Shown piece by piece: positions 39,043 through 47,612 of a stretch of 64,000 nt of DNA. The notes under the pieces are model-generated. The model was not told where the DNA came from, ran no database searches, and saw only the letters and a program-made list of their open reading frames with translations. Location of the stretch: NCBI GenBank assembly GCA_902801375.1, contig CADCIB010000016.1, forward strand, positions 60,274-124,273, read 5' to 3'. A program made the translations under genes and the position numbers. The DNA is from an uncultured Prevotellaceae bacterium. Lineage in GTDB: Bacteria > Bacteroidota > Bacteroidia > Bacteroidales > Bacteroidaceae. Each line of letters starts with the position of its first letter. Position 1 is the stretch's first letter.

Positions 39043-39259
39043 TTCAGTTTAAAATTAATAATAATGTTTATTACCTATTTATTTATTATAGCGTTCGTTT
39101 TGCTTCTAACAGCCATAGACACACAGAGAAAAAGAATCAGTCCATCTCCTTAACATTGGGAGCTAAACCGTTCTGTTTCAGCGTATTGATAGCCATAAGC
39201 CAGCGCAATTACCGCTTTTTGCGGGTGCAAAGGTACACCTATTATTTTATATACGCAAC
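39043..39259 (-). promoter_or_regulatory. Promoter and leader of the rplC transcript
   Basis: Minus-strand TACCTTTG at 39235-39228 is an exact -7 match. GTTG at 39259-39256 is a near match to the -33 TTTG with 20-nt spacing. The predicted leader to rplC is about 180 nt and begins with a small hairpin (CCGC / GCGG). Such a leader could carry L4-type feedback, but I see no recognised motif. Confidence 0.65.
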
Positions 39260-39421
39260 AATTCTTATGAGATTTTAGCCTTTTTGCTGATAATTTAATT
39301 ATATTTAACCTGCAAAACAAATTGGGAACGCACCAGACACTCCGATGCGTTCCCATGGCATTACTCGTGAAATCCTTGCAATCTGTTTTCGGTTCACCAA
39401 GGAATTCGTCCGAGACGTTGC

Positions 39422-42400
39422 TTACTTCACCACCACTTTTTTCCCGTTGATGATGTAGATGCCCTTGTGTGTCGGTTGCCCCTCGACGCGCTGGCCGCTG
39501 AGGTTGAAGATGCGTTGCTGTTCGGCATCGTACGGAACTTCTGGCGAGGCAATATCGGTAGCGCCCCCTCGGATGAAGTTCAGCCTGACGGAGTTGACTA
39601 TACTGGTGATACCCTTCATGCGATCGGCTTGGACGATACGGCGGTACACGCAATCGCCATTATTGACATCGTCGCCCAAGGATACCAAGCCGTTTTCATC
39701 ATAGGAAAACAGCAACCTGCCGTCGCTATCGTAAAAATGCTGGTCCTCCATGCTCATAGCGCCACACAGAACCAAAGCCACACAATACCACGAAACCTCT
39801 TCCGACAGTTCCTCATTGTGTACGATGTTGCCGACGATATTCTCTGTGGGCCACTCTTCGGGTATCTCGAAGGAGATAACGACACGCCCGTAGCTATTGA
39901 GCAGGTTGGTATAGTAGGCTTTGGCCTCAGCGTCGTCCATGGCGTCCACCACGCCCTGGTACCAGGTACGCTTATCGTCGTTGATGCCAATCTCTATACG
40001 ATCGTCGGTGGTGAGCCTGTTGGAGAGGAAGTAGGCGTTGTCGCCGTGGTGGTTGTAAGGAGCTTGTACGACCATCTGCTTTCCGTTGTTCATTGTCTCG
40101 AAACTGAGTTCGCTCGTCAGCGCGTTGTAGCTCATACCCAAAATGCCGAAGTCGACGGCCATGTAAAGAAGGCGGCGAGCCTCGTCCATATCGGTCATGC
40201 CATCGTAGATAACAAACTGGTAAGCGGCGCCTGCGATGACGACTTCGTCGGTGACCGTCACGCCGTCAAGTTCCACGTTTCCTGTTGTCTCATTGAACGT
40301 TGCTCCTTGAGGTGAGTCGATGGCGACGCCCTCGGCTAACTGCAGCGTGGCTAAGGCAACGATGCTGCCTTCTGGGCCAGAGGCTTTCACGACGGCACCC
40401 GAACTGAGCACGTGAAGTTCACCGGCATTGCCGTATGGCGTGGCATAACCACTGATGCCATACTTGCCGCCACGGGCGGTCAGTTTCACGTTTTCTTTCA
40501 CTGCCAGGCCTCCCCAGAAGAGATAGATGGCGGTGTTGTTGTCGGACACGGCTTCGAGCGAGCCGTCGCCCACCATGCGCATGTCGTAGCCGACGTAGAC
40601 GGGGTACCCATCGACGGAATGGACATGGTTCTCGCCTATCAATTCGAGATTGAGACCAAACTCTTTAAACTCGATGCCTGATTCATCGTCGGTATTGATC
40701 GTGGCATTGTTCAGCGTCAGCGTCTTGGTGTCGGGGTTATAGCTCACTGTGCCGTCGCCTAACACATCCGATGCGTTCAAATTGTGCACCTGCCTGCCGG
40801 CAACATAGACAGGATAGAAGGTGCTGGCTTTCTGTATGGTGACGTTGGTGGCCCAGTTGCCGTCCTTGTCCACGATGTCGCCATCCTTGACGTATCCGCC
40901 CACGGGCTCGATGATGCCGCAGTCGTTGAAGAGGATGCCGCCGGGATAGCACGACACGGCGATGGAGGTTTCGTTGCTCTCGACATGGACGCTGGACTTG
41001 TTGATGATGAGCTGCTGTGTGCCATTGGTGGTAGCACCGAGGATGCCGGGGCCCTTCGGCGCGTAGACGTTGAGGTTGGCATTGTCGAGGGTCACGGTTT
41101 TGCCGTCGGCCGAGAAGATGCCTGCGCCCAACTGCGAGTTCAGCGTCAGCGGATGGTTGCCCGTGAAGGTGGTGTTAGCATAGAGGTCGATGGCGTCCGA
41201 CTTGCAGTCGAGCGTGGAGACGTCCACGGTCTTGATGGTGAGGTTGGGGATGTAGTTCTGGATGGCATTGGTGTCGAACGTATAGTCGCTCATGATGGAC
41301 AGTGTGTTCGTCGCATGGTTGTAGCTCATGCCGCCGCCGTCGTTCATGAGGTCGCTCTTACTGTAGTCGTTGACTTTCTTGGCATCGACGAAGAGGTCGT
41401 ACTCGAGTGCTCCGTAGTATTCACTCTGCACCCATTCGCCTTTGTGGCGGAGGGTGTACTTGGGAATCCAGCCCTTGTCGCGCATGGCCTGCAGCTGCTC
41501 CTGGGTAATGACGTTGCCCTCCTCCTTGTAGTATTCCAGATATGAATCGGAGAAGTATTCCTTTCCGATGCTGGTGGTGACGTTGACGTAATGCTCCTTG
41601 CCCGAGGTATTCTGCGGCAGCTTGTTGATGAAGGTGTTCATGCGACTTTCCGTGAACTTGTTGCATTCGATGGACAAGCCCACAAGCTCGTTAGGGAAGG
41701 AGGAAGGCAGCTTCACGTTGATGAGCTGGTTTCTCCCTGCCGAGAGGTCAGCGAGGTGCGTGTTGTTGCTCAGGTCGAGATAGGTCAGGTTGTGGCCCTG
41801 GCACCATAAGCTCCTCAGCCACGGGCATTCGTCCACCACAAGGTCTGTGATCTTCCCGTTCTGGAGGTAGATGGCTTCCAGGAATGAGTTGTGGAATTCA
41901 ATGCTCTCCACCTCCATCAGATTTGCATCGAATGTGGTGATATCATAAAGCAGTTCCAGTCCCGTCAGGTCGGGATTCTTGCTATTATAGGGACTGCCGG
42001 TATCGAGGTAGAAGGATCGGGCATCGTAGTTCTCATCGCGGTCGAGTATGTTATTCCCGTCTTTGTCAATCGTGCGAACCCTCTCGAGCATTTGCTCGTC
42101 AGGGAAGTTCGCGGGAGTGATATCGAAGTGCTTGCCAATGACCACTGCCCCATCTTCGTTGCCCACGGGATCGCCCCCCAAGCAGACACATCTCTTGTTT
42201 TTGTCGTAGTATGCACCATAATAATAGGTGTAAGGTTTGTTGAAGGAGATACCGTCGGACAATATCATATCCTTGAATCCCTCCACCGTTTTCTCGCCGG
42301 CTTTGGTCTCAGCCAAGAGCATGGTCTTCTCGCCCTCGATGTTGCAATATCCCGTCACCGCTGTGGAGCCGTAAACGCCCACCGCCGCACCATTGTAAGT

Positions 42401-42850
42401 AGTCACCACGACACGGACGTTGTCCTTCAGCGTCAAATCGCAATAGGCGTTGTTGATATAGATGCCGCTCTTGTCTGCCAGAATATCCAACAGGCCATCG
42501 CCTTCAAGGGTCAGCGTGCCGTTGCTACTTTGGTAGATGCCGTACGAACCAGAGCTGATTAGGCTGTTGTAACGACCTTTCACTTTGATGGTAAGGCCAT
42601 AGATGTCGCTCTTGATGGCCTCTTTGCTGTAACCATTGATGCGGACATTCTCCAAATACAAGGTGTTGTGACCTGGGTCGAACCACACTTTCCCGTCGGA
42701 GAAGCCGCTCCAGTCGATGCCACCGCCCGTGACGTTGTTCTTGTTGTCGTCGGTCACCTGAATACCGGCAATCCAGATATTATATGACATGGCTTGTGCG
42801 CCCAAAGCTATCGCCATGAGCACAAACATGAGTGTAATCAGTTTTTTCAT
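39422..42850 (-). CDS. Large secreted leucine-rich-repeat protein
   Basis: This 1142-residue protein starts with a signal peptide (MKKLITLMFVLMAIALGAQA). Residues about 270-430 contain leucine-rich repeats of irregular spacing (LTGLELLYDITTFDANL, LTYLDLSNNTHLADLSAG). Around residues 30-230 and 480-880 are repetitive beta-rich segments (NTLYLENVRINGYS; TLTLNNATINT) that look like beta-helix or adhesin turns. The C-terminus IFNLSGQRVEGQPTHKGI and INGKKVVVK is a type IX sorting tail nearly identical to that of the 911-residue protein at 47613. It is probably an adhesin-like surface protein. Its promoter element is at 42886-42893. Confidence 0.85.
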   Translation of the reverse strand: MKKLITLMFVLMAIALGAQAMSYNIWIAGIQVTDDNKNNVTGGGIDWSGFSDGKVWFDPGHNTLYLENVRINGYSKEAIKSDIYGLTIKVKGRYNSLISSGSYGIYQSSNGTLTLEGDGLLDILADKSGIYINNAYCDLTLKDNVRVVVTTYNGAAVGVYGSTAVTGYCNIEGEKTMLLAETKAGEKTVEGFKDMILSDGISFNKPYTYYYGAYYDKNKRCVCLGGDPVGNEDGAVVIGKHFDITPANFPDEQMLERVRTIDKDGNNILDRDENYDARSFYLDTGSPYNSKNPDLTGLELLYDITTFDANLMEVESIEFHNSFLEAIYLQNGKITDLVVDECPWLRSLWCQGHNLTYLDLSNNTHLADLSAGRNQLINVKLPSSFPNELVGLSIECNKFTESRMNTFINKLPQNTSGKEHYVNVTTSIGKEYFSDSYLEYYKEEGNVITQEQLQAMRDKGWIPKYTLRHKGEWVQSEYYGALEYDLFVDAKKVNDYSKSDLMNDGGGMSYNHATNTLSIMSDYTFDTNAIQNYIPNLTIKTVDVSTLDCKSDAIDLYANTTFTGNHPLTLNSQLGAGIFSADGKTVTLDNANLNVYAPKGPGILGATTNGTQQLIINKSSVHVESNETSIAVSCYPGGILFNDCGIIEPVGGYVKDGDIVDKDGNWATNVTIQKASTFYPVYVAGRQVHNLNASDVLGDGTVSYNPDTKTLTLNNATINTDDESGIEFKEFGLNLELIGENHVHSVDGYPVYVGYDMRMVGDGSLEAVSDNNTAIYLFWGGLAVKENVKLTARGGKYGISGYATPYGNAGELHVLSSGAVVKASGPEGSIVALATLQLAEGVAIDSPQGATFNETTGNVELDGVTVTDEVVIAGAAYQFVIYDGMTDMDEARRLLYMAVDFGILGMSYNALTSELSFETMNNGKQMVVQAPYNHHGDNAYFLSNRLTTDDRIEIGINDDKRTWYQGVVDAMDDAEAKAYYTNLLNSYGRVVISFEIPEEWPTENIVGNIVHNEELSEEVSWYCVALVLCGAMSMEDQHFYDSDGRLLFSYDENGLVSLGDDVNNGDCVYRRIVQADRMKGITSIVNSVRLNFIRGGATDIASPEVPYDAEQQRIFNLSGQRVEGQPTHKGIYIINGKKVVVK

Positions 42851-42885
42851 AAGGCAGACTGTTTAAGAATTAATAATGTATGGTG

Positions 42886-42893
42886 CAAAGATA
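42886..42893 (-). promoter_or_regulatory. -7 element of the 1142-residue gene
   Basis: Minus-strand TATCTTTG matches TAnnTTTG. It lies 36 nt before the start codon. No -33 element at normal spacing. Confidence 0.5.
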
Positions 42894-43562
42894 TAACAAA
42901 AAATTGGAAGAATGGCGCAATCCATAGTTAAAAAAAGCAAAACGGCAAATACCATCTTCCAGAAGGCGACTCATTGGCTGGTTTGTAAAGAAAACTTCGA
43001 ATTTAAGTGGGTCAATACTCCCTTCCTTGAAAAAAAATCATCCGACGGACGGAAAACGCCCGAAAATGAGCATTTTCCTTAATCTGTTGACAATGAGCAG
43101 TTTATGCAAATCAAACCATTGTTTGCCGTTCGAGCATTTCTAATTTGCGTCACTTCACCCCGCAATCAGCGTCAAATCACCTTGCGATTTGCGTCACTTG
43201 ACCTCGCAATCCGCGTCAGATCACACGCTCTCCGCTATTGTTTCGCACGCTCTCAAACCATCTCCGACCGCCATACAGACCACAAATGACACCATCGGAG
43301 ATAATCTGCGCCATTCTGAACCATTCCGACAAGCGGGAGAATCCCTCACAGATGGGCTTCCCTTTCGCGAAAACGCGGAAAAAAGCCGACCAAAATTTGT
43401 CAAGAATATTCAGCAGGAATTTCTCATCTCTGAAGATGAGCGTTCGCCGTAGGTGACACCTGAATGGATGAACAAAATGCCCCATGCGGTTAAAATTGAT
43501 TAAAAACCCGCCATCAATTCAGATTTCCGCAAGGAAAAAGCATGATTTCTTCCAAAAATGAG
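42894..43562. other. Gene-free gap before the methyltransferase leader
   Basis: I see no gene with recognisable content here. Overlapping frames at 43189-43485 on both strands have no family features. The gap contains the 22-bp tandem repeats at 43142-43229. Confidence 0.5.
43142..43229. repeat. Four 22-bp degenerate tandem repeats
   Basis: Four contiguous 22-bp units share the core GCGTCA followed 2-3 nt later by TCAC or TGAC. Units 1 and 3 (ATTTGCGTCACTT) and units 2 and 4 (AATC-GCGTCA-ATCAC) are the closest pairs, so the array may be two 44-bp double units. It lies in a gene-free gap about 330 nt upstream of the leader of the methyltransferase gene. It resembles iterons or operator arrays; there is no spacer structure, so it is not CRISPR. 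Confidence 0.7.
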
Positions 43563-43570
43563 TACCTTTG
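43563..43570 (+). promoter_or_regulatory. -7 element of the methyltransferase operon
   Basis: TACCTTTG is an exact TAnnTTTG match. It is the only good one before the gene starting at 43885, implying a leader of about 310 nt. The -33 box is not clear. Confidence 0.55.
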
Positions 43571-43577
43571 CAACAAG

Positions 43578-43821
43578 TATCGCCGCTACGCCGTAGCCAC
43601 ACCAGCTTCGGCAGTTCCTTGAGCGCAGGGAGGCGGTATGACTTTCGAGGAAATAATAACAAGCGTTTGCTGTTATTCGGAATGTCCTAAGAATCTCGCA
43701 AATTCAAAAGCAAAACCGAAGAATAAGTCGCAAACGCCTGTGCGTTAAGCATGGGCGTGACTTATCTGGTTTTGCAGGCATGCGAGAGCCTTTAGGACAT
43801 GGATGGGGACCGTCCATGTTC
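43578..43821 (+). ncRNA. Highly structured leader or small RNA
   Basis: This segment after the promoter folds extensively by eye. A 5' domain is closed by UAUCGCC / GGCGGUA (43578-43584 with 43632-43638) and contains hairpin GCUAC-gcc-GUAGC. Next is AAUAACA / UGUUAUU (43655-43677). A long hairpin runs 43682-43800 with perfect helices of 9, 7, 8 and 7 bp (AUGUCCUAA/UUAGGACAU, UCUCGCA/UGCGAGA, GCAAAACC/GGUUUUGC, AUAAGUC/GACUUAU) and a 10-bp tip around GUUAA. The strand 43795-43800 can instead pair into a 12-bp hairpin at 43795-43821 followed by a U-rich run, so the two structures exclude each other. I do not recognise a known RNA family. Confidence 0.6.
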
Positions 43822-43884
43822 TTTATGTTCTATTGCATGACCTGCACCTCCGAAGATAAGCAATACGCAAAGAGTGCATAACGT

Positions 43885-45015
43885 ATGGCTAACAACATGA
43901 ACCTCGGGGCTGCGAAAGCGGCAAAGAACGATGAGTTCTACACGCAATATGCGGACATACAGAAGGAAGTGAATGCCTATCTGGAATACAACCCTGACAC
44001 GTTTCGTGACAAGACTGTATTGTTGCCTTGTGATGATCCTGAATGGAGCAACTTCACAAGGTTCTTCGCTCAGAACTTTGAGCGGTTAGGATTGCGGCGG
44101 CTCATTTCTACCAGCTATGCCGTCGAAAGCAAGAAGTATAAGAACTACCAACCCACGTTGTTTGAAACAGAGAGTCCCTGGTATGATGTCGACAAGACGC
44201 GTATCAAGGGAAAAATATTCGAACTGACACGCGACACCAATGGCAACGGACACATTGATATGGACGATTTGGAATGGCACTATCTCGAGGGTGATGGAGA
44301 TTTTCGCAGCAAAGAAGTGTGCGCCTTGCGCGATGAAGCCGACATCATCGTGACTAACCCTCCATTTTCGCTGTTCAGGGAGTTTATAACATGGATAGTA
44401 AAAGCAGAAAAGAAATTTCTAATAGTTGGCAATCGAAACGGAATTACATATAAAGAGGTATTTCCTCTTATACAATCCAATGAAATATGGCTTGGGAATG
44501 GATTCGATGCTGGCAATGCTTACTTTAAATTCCATGGTGATACTTCTGTATTTGCAAATGGCGTGTATAACCCTGAGACAGGATTGGTAAAATTCCGAAA
44601 CTGCTGCTGGTTTACAAATCTCGAACACGGAAGAAGACATGACCCGCTTCGATTGATGACGATGAAGGATAATCTCCGTTTTAGCAAACACAAAGTTTTC
44701 AGAAAACGAGGATACATTCAATATGAAAACTATGATGCAATAGATGTACCGTATATTGATGTGATTCCATCTGATTTTGAAGGTATCATGGGAGTACCTA
44801 GAACTTTTCTCGACAAGTACTGTCCAGAACAGTTCGAATTAATAGGATTTGCAGAAGGAGAGTCTGGTAAGAAACTAGGCCTAAGGCCTTATGACCGTGC
44901 TTTAAAGAAGCTCAATCCTAGTTTACGTGACGGGCAACTCTATTATATACTTAACGGTAAACCGGAAAAGCCTTACGGCAGAATTCTCATCCGAAAAAAA
45001 CAACAATCCACATGA
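43885..45015 (+). CDS. EcoRI-type adenine-specific DNA methyltransferase
   Basis: This 376-residue protein fits the EcoRI methylase family, which transfers a methyl group from S-adenosylmethionine to adenine N6. The catalytic NPPF is at residues 158-161, preceded by EADIIVT. The N-terminus [12 protein letters not shown] and the end [20 protein letters not shown] are typical. Residues 117-128 ([12 protein letters not shown]) read like a calcium-binding EF-hand/dockerin loop, an odd feature inside a methyltransferase. The second half of the gene is visibly more A/T-rich than the first. Its last four bases overlap the start of the DUF262-HNH gene (ATGA), so the two are translationally coupled. 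Recognition sequence unknown. Confidence 0.9.
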   Translation: MANNMNLGAAKAAKNDEFYTQYADIQKEVNAYLEYNPDTFRDKTVLLPCDDPEWSNFTRFFAQNFERLGLRRLISTSYAVESKKYKNYQPTLFETESPWYDVDKTRIKGKIFELTRDTNGNGHIDMDDLEWHYLEGDGDFRSKEVCALRDEADIIVTNPPFSLFREFITWIVKAEKKFLIVGNRNGITYKEVFPLIQSNEIWLGNGFDAGNAYFKFHGDTSVFANGVYNPETGLVKFRNCCWFTNLEHGRRHDPLRLMTMKDNLRFSKHKVFRKRGYIQYENYDAIDVPYIDVIPSDFEGIMGVPRTFLDKYCPEQFELIGFAEGESGKKLGLRPYDRALKKLNPSLRDGQLYYILNGKPEKPYGRILIRKKQQST

Positions 45016-46199
45016 AAGCAACACTCTTCCTAGACTGGACCATTGGCGACATCTGCAAGGGTTTCCAATATAACGAATACGAAGGGAAAGGCTTGTATGG
45101 CCTTTCTGGTAGGCTGACCATCCAACCTGAGTTCCAGCGTCACTATCTCTATGCGGATAATGGCGGAAAGAAGGAGATAGATGTGATAAAGTCTGTCAGA
45201 AACGGATATCCTCTGGGATTGATCTACTTCTCGAAGGTCGGCGAAGACCGATACGAGGTACTGGACGGTCAGCAGCGCATCACATCGCTTGGACGTTTCA
45301 TCACGGAGAAATTCGCATGGATTGATGCTGATGGCAGGCCCTGGTACTTCACAGCCCTCAACAAAGACGAACAGGAGAAGTTCCTTAACACGCGTCTGCT
45401 TATCTATGTTTGTGAAGGTACGGAAAAGGAAATCAAAGACTGGTTTCGCACCATCAACATTGTTGGCATCCCACTCAACACGCAGGAAACGCTCAACTCC
45501 GTATATTCCGGGCCGTTTGTGTCAAAAGCCAAAGAAGAATTTTCCAACTCCAACAATACCAACATCAACAAGTGGAGCCACTTTATTCCAGGAACTGCCA
45601 AGCGTCAGGACTTCCTCCACGCCGCCCTTGGATGGATCTCAAAAGACACTGGTGACAACAAACGCATCGAAGACTATATGTCTGCCCACCGCTTCGACGA
45701 CAACATTACGGAACTAAAAACGTACTTCACTTCTGTCATCGACTGGATAACGTCTGTGTTCGACTTCTCGCCAGAAAAGGAAATGTGCGGATTAAAATGG
45801 GGAGAGCTATATGAGCGTTTCCACGACAAGGCCTACAATCCAGCTGCTGTAGCAGAGAAGATCCGCCAACTCTATGAAAGTTTCTATGTAAAGGACAAAA
45901 AGGGAATCTACGAATACGTCCTCGATGGATGTCAGAACACGAAACTGCTGAATGTCCGCGTCTTCGATGAACCCACGAAAAAGGCCGTCTACGCCCAACA
46001 GACCGCAACCGCCAAGAACAAAGGCGAGTCAAACTGCCCTCTCTGCGCCATTGGTCACGATGCCAACCACACCAGGATATGGGACTTCAAAGAAATGGAT
46101 GCCGACCATGTCACGGCCTGGAGCAAAGGTGGCAGCACGGAGATTGAGAACTGCCAGATGCTGTGCAAGACGCACAACAGGGCGAAAGGAAACAGATGA
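45012..46199 (+). CDS. DUF262 and HNH endonuclease domain protein
   Basis: The protein has 395 residues. The N-terminal part is a DUF262 (GmrSD-type) domain with QPEFQR at 38-43 and the signature DGQQR at 85-89. This domain is linked to nucleotide-driven cleavage of DNA in restriction systems. The C-terminus (residues 342-395) is an HNH nuclease: a zinc pair CPLC, the catalytic DADH (His366), ENCQMLC and THNRAKG (Cys385, His388, Asn389). It follows and overlaps the methyltransferase, so the pair resembles a modification enzyme with its nuclease. The gene is intact. Whether it cuts unmodified or modified DNA cannot be told from the sequence. Confidence 0.88.
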   Translation: MKATLFLDWTIGDICKGFQYNEYEGKGLYGLSGRLTIQPEFQRHYLYADNGGKKEIDVIKSVRNGYPLGLIYFSKVGEDRYEVLDGQQRITSLGRFITEKFAWIDADGRPWYFTALNKDEQEKFLNTRLLIYVCEGTEKEIKDWFRTINIVGIPLNTQETLNSVYSGPFVSKAKEEFSNSNNTNINKWSHFIPGTAKRQDFLHAALGWISKDTGDNKRIEDYMSAHRFDDNITELKTYFTSVIDWITSVFDFSPEKEMCGLKWGELYERFHDKAYNPAAVAEKIRQLYESFYVKDKKGIYEYVLDGCQNTKLLNVRVFDEPTKKAVYAQQTATAKNKGESNCPLCAIGHDANHTRIWDFKEMDADHVTAWSKGGSTEIENCQMLCKTHNRAKGNR

Positions 46200-46234
46200 A
46201 ATGATTGCTGAATAATCAAATTTACACAAGATAT

Positions 46235-47158
46235 CTACCGATTCACCTTAAAGGAAATATGCTTGTCGTAGAGAGAAACATATAGCTTGCCATCGCTGCC
46301 GAGCGCAAACCAATAGGGGGCGGTGGCCACCCAGAGGTGCTGCTTCTGCACACCCGTGAACCTGTTCAGCACGTTCACGTAGTCCGTGACACCCGTGCCA
46401 CCGTATCCACACACGATGGAATTGTCGATGATCAGGAAGTTTTCAGAATTGCAGGTATTGGGCTTGCTCAGCCACAGCGTCTTGTCGGTATTCGTGTCGA
46501 CGGCCACGATGTAAGCATTCAGCCCATTGTCGAAGCCATCCAACCCGCCGATGCTGAAATAGAGTATTCCATCCTTGACGACGGCCCAAGTGACAGACTG
46601 TCTGTCGATGTCGGCACCACGATTATTCGGCGGGAAGGTCATCGACGATGTGTTGTAAACCTTCTTTATTTCTTTCGAGGAGTCAACGAGCATAATCAGA
46701 TGGGGATCTCTGCCTCGGCGCGAGATATCTTTCTCTGACTCCCCCCAAGGCAGAAGCTCCGTACTCGGCGCCCTTCCGTAAGTTGCCACGGGATAGTCGC
46801 CATCGTAGAAGACATCATTCAGAATCCACCCGTTGCTATACACCTCTGGCACGATATCGGGAATGCGGTAATCGGTGTCGTCCCAGCCGAGTGTCGGATG
46901 ACCAATGATGTTTCCAAGTTTCAGCTCCGGCAGCGCGAGGGCGGTGTAGTCGTCTAAAGACTTCGAGAAGGAGGTTTTCACAAGCGTGATCGTCCTGCCC
47001 TTTCCGGCAGGGGCGGCACTGAGCGTCTGCCCGTTGAAGTTCGACACTACGATGGGAGCAATCACCGTTTCATGTTCCACTCCGTCAAGTATGTAGTTCT
47101 GCGCTTGCGCAAAAAACGTTGCCGTCAGCAACACGGCTGATAATACAAGTCTATTCAT
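46235..47158 (-). CDS. Secreted beta-propeller-like protein
   Basis: A 307-residue protein from MNRLVLSAVLLTATFFAQAQ, a clean signal peptide; 14 more codons upstream are open. Repeated strands (SVTWAVVKDGILYFSIGGLDG, YWFALGSDGKLYVSLYDKH) suggest a beta-propeller, but repeat number is unclear. No sorting tail is seen. It is on the opposite strand from the methyltransferase pair and ends 35 nt after the nuclease stop, so those transcripts converge. Function unknown. Confidence 0.75.
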   Translation of the reverse strand: MNRLVLSAVLLTATFFAQAQNYILDGVEHETVIAPIVVSNFNGQTLSAAPAGKGRTITLVKTSFSKSLDDYTALALPELKLGNIIGHPTLGWDDTDYRIPDIVPEVYSNGWILNDVFYDGDYPVATYGRAPSTELLPWGESEKDISRRGRDPHLIMLVDSSKEIKKVYNTSSMTFPPNNRGADIDRQSVTWAVVKDGILYFSIGGLDGFDNGLNAYIVAVDTNTDKTLWLSKPNTCNSENFLIIDNSIVCGYGGTGVTDYVNVLNRFTGVQKQHLWVATAPYWFALGSDGKLYVSLYDKHISFKVNR

Positions 47159-47189
47159 AACACTTCTAAGGAACAAAAATAACTCGCTG

Positions 47190-47197
47190 CAAAGATA
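47190..47197 (-). promoter_or_regulatory. -7 element of the 307-residue secreted gene
   Basis: Minus-strand TATCTTTG matches TAnnTTTG and lies 32 nt before the start codon at 47158. Confidence 0.5.
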
Positions 47198-47274
47198 CAA
47201 TTATTTTTTGAAACGAGAAAGAATACGAAAGAAAATGTTGGTTCTCGGTTTTAAGGATACTAACTATATAAAAT

Positions 47275-47311
47275 AAGAATCCGAACCGTCATGAAGGCGA
47301 TTCGGATTCTT
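47275..47311 (-). terminator. Terminator after the partial rpsJ copy
   Basis: AAGAATCCGAA and TTCGGATTCTT form an 11-bp stem, followed on the minus strand by ATTTTATA. It corresponds in position and partly in sequence to the terminator after the other rpsJ copy at 50593-50624. Confidence 0.7.
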
Positions 47312-47331
47312 GATAGTTTTTGTATAATAGA

Positions 47332-47515
47332 CTATACCTTGATTTCTACTTCCACACCACTGGGGAGTTCAAGCTTCATCAGAGCATCGATGGTCTTGGG
47401 AGATGCACTGTAGATATCGATGAGACGCTTGTAGTTAGAGAGCTGGAACTGCTCACGGGCCTTCTTGTTGACGAAGGTCGAACGGTTCACGGTGTAGATG
47501 CGCTTGTGTGTGGGC
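47332..47515 (-). pseudogene. rpsJ: 3' fragment of a second rpsJ (S10)
   Basis: This encodes the last 60 residues of S10, from [20 protein letters not shown] to [12 protein letters not shown] and the stop. It matches the right-hand copy at 50648-50831 with about six base differences, all in the 3' third, while the first ~110 bp are identical. Before the CCC codon of Pro-Thr the sequence is unrelated and there is no good start codon, so this is a truncated copy. The breakpoint is the same codon at which the other copy suffers its deletion. Confidence 0.85.
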
Positions 47516-47612
47516 TCTAACGACAGCCTGTCCGATGTCCAATCATTAAGTGTCTTCACCACAAGTTGCGAGAAAAATAGTTTTTTCGCGTTAGTCCGTG
47601 CTCATCCAAGGC

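Noticed and set aside
43142-43229. CRISPR-like array
   Set aside because: Units are contiguous and degenerate, without spacers or cas genes.
43189-43485. Overlapping small open frames on both strands
   Set aside because: No family resemblance. The sequence partly consists of the 22-bp repeats, so coding is unlikely.
43578-43821. tmRNA or retron RNA
   Set aside because: No tag frame, tRNA-like ends or reverse transcriptase are present, and a short stretch resembling tmRNA is not convincing. 6S RNA cannot be ruled in or out by eye.
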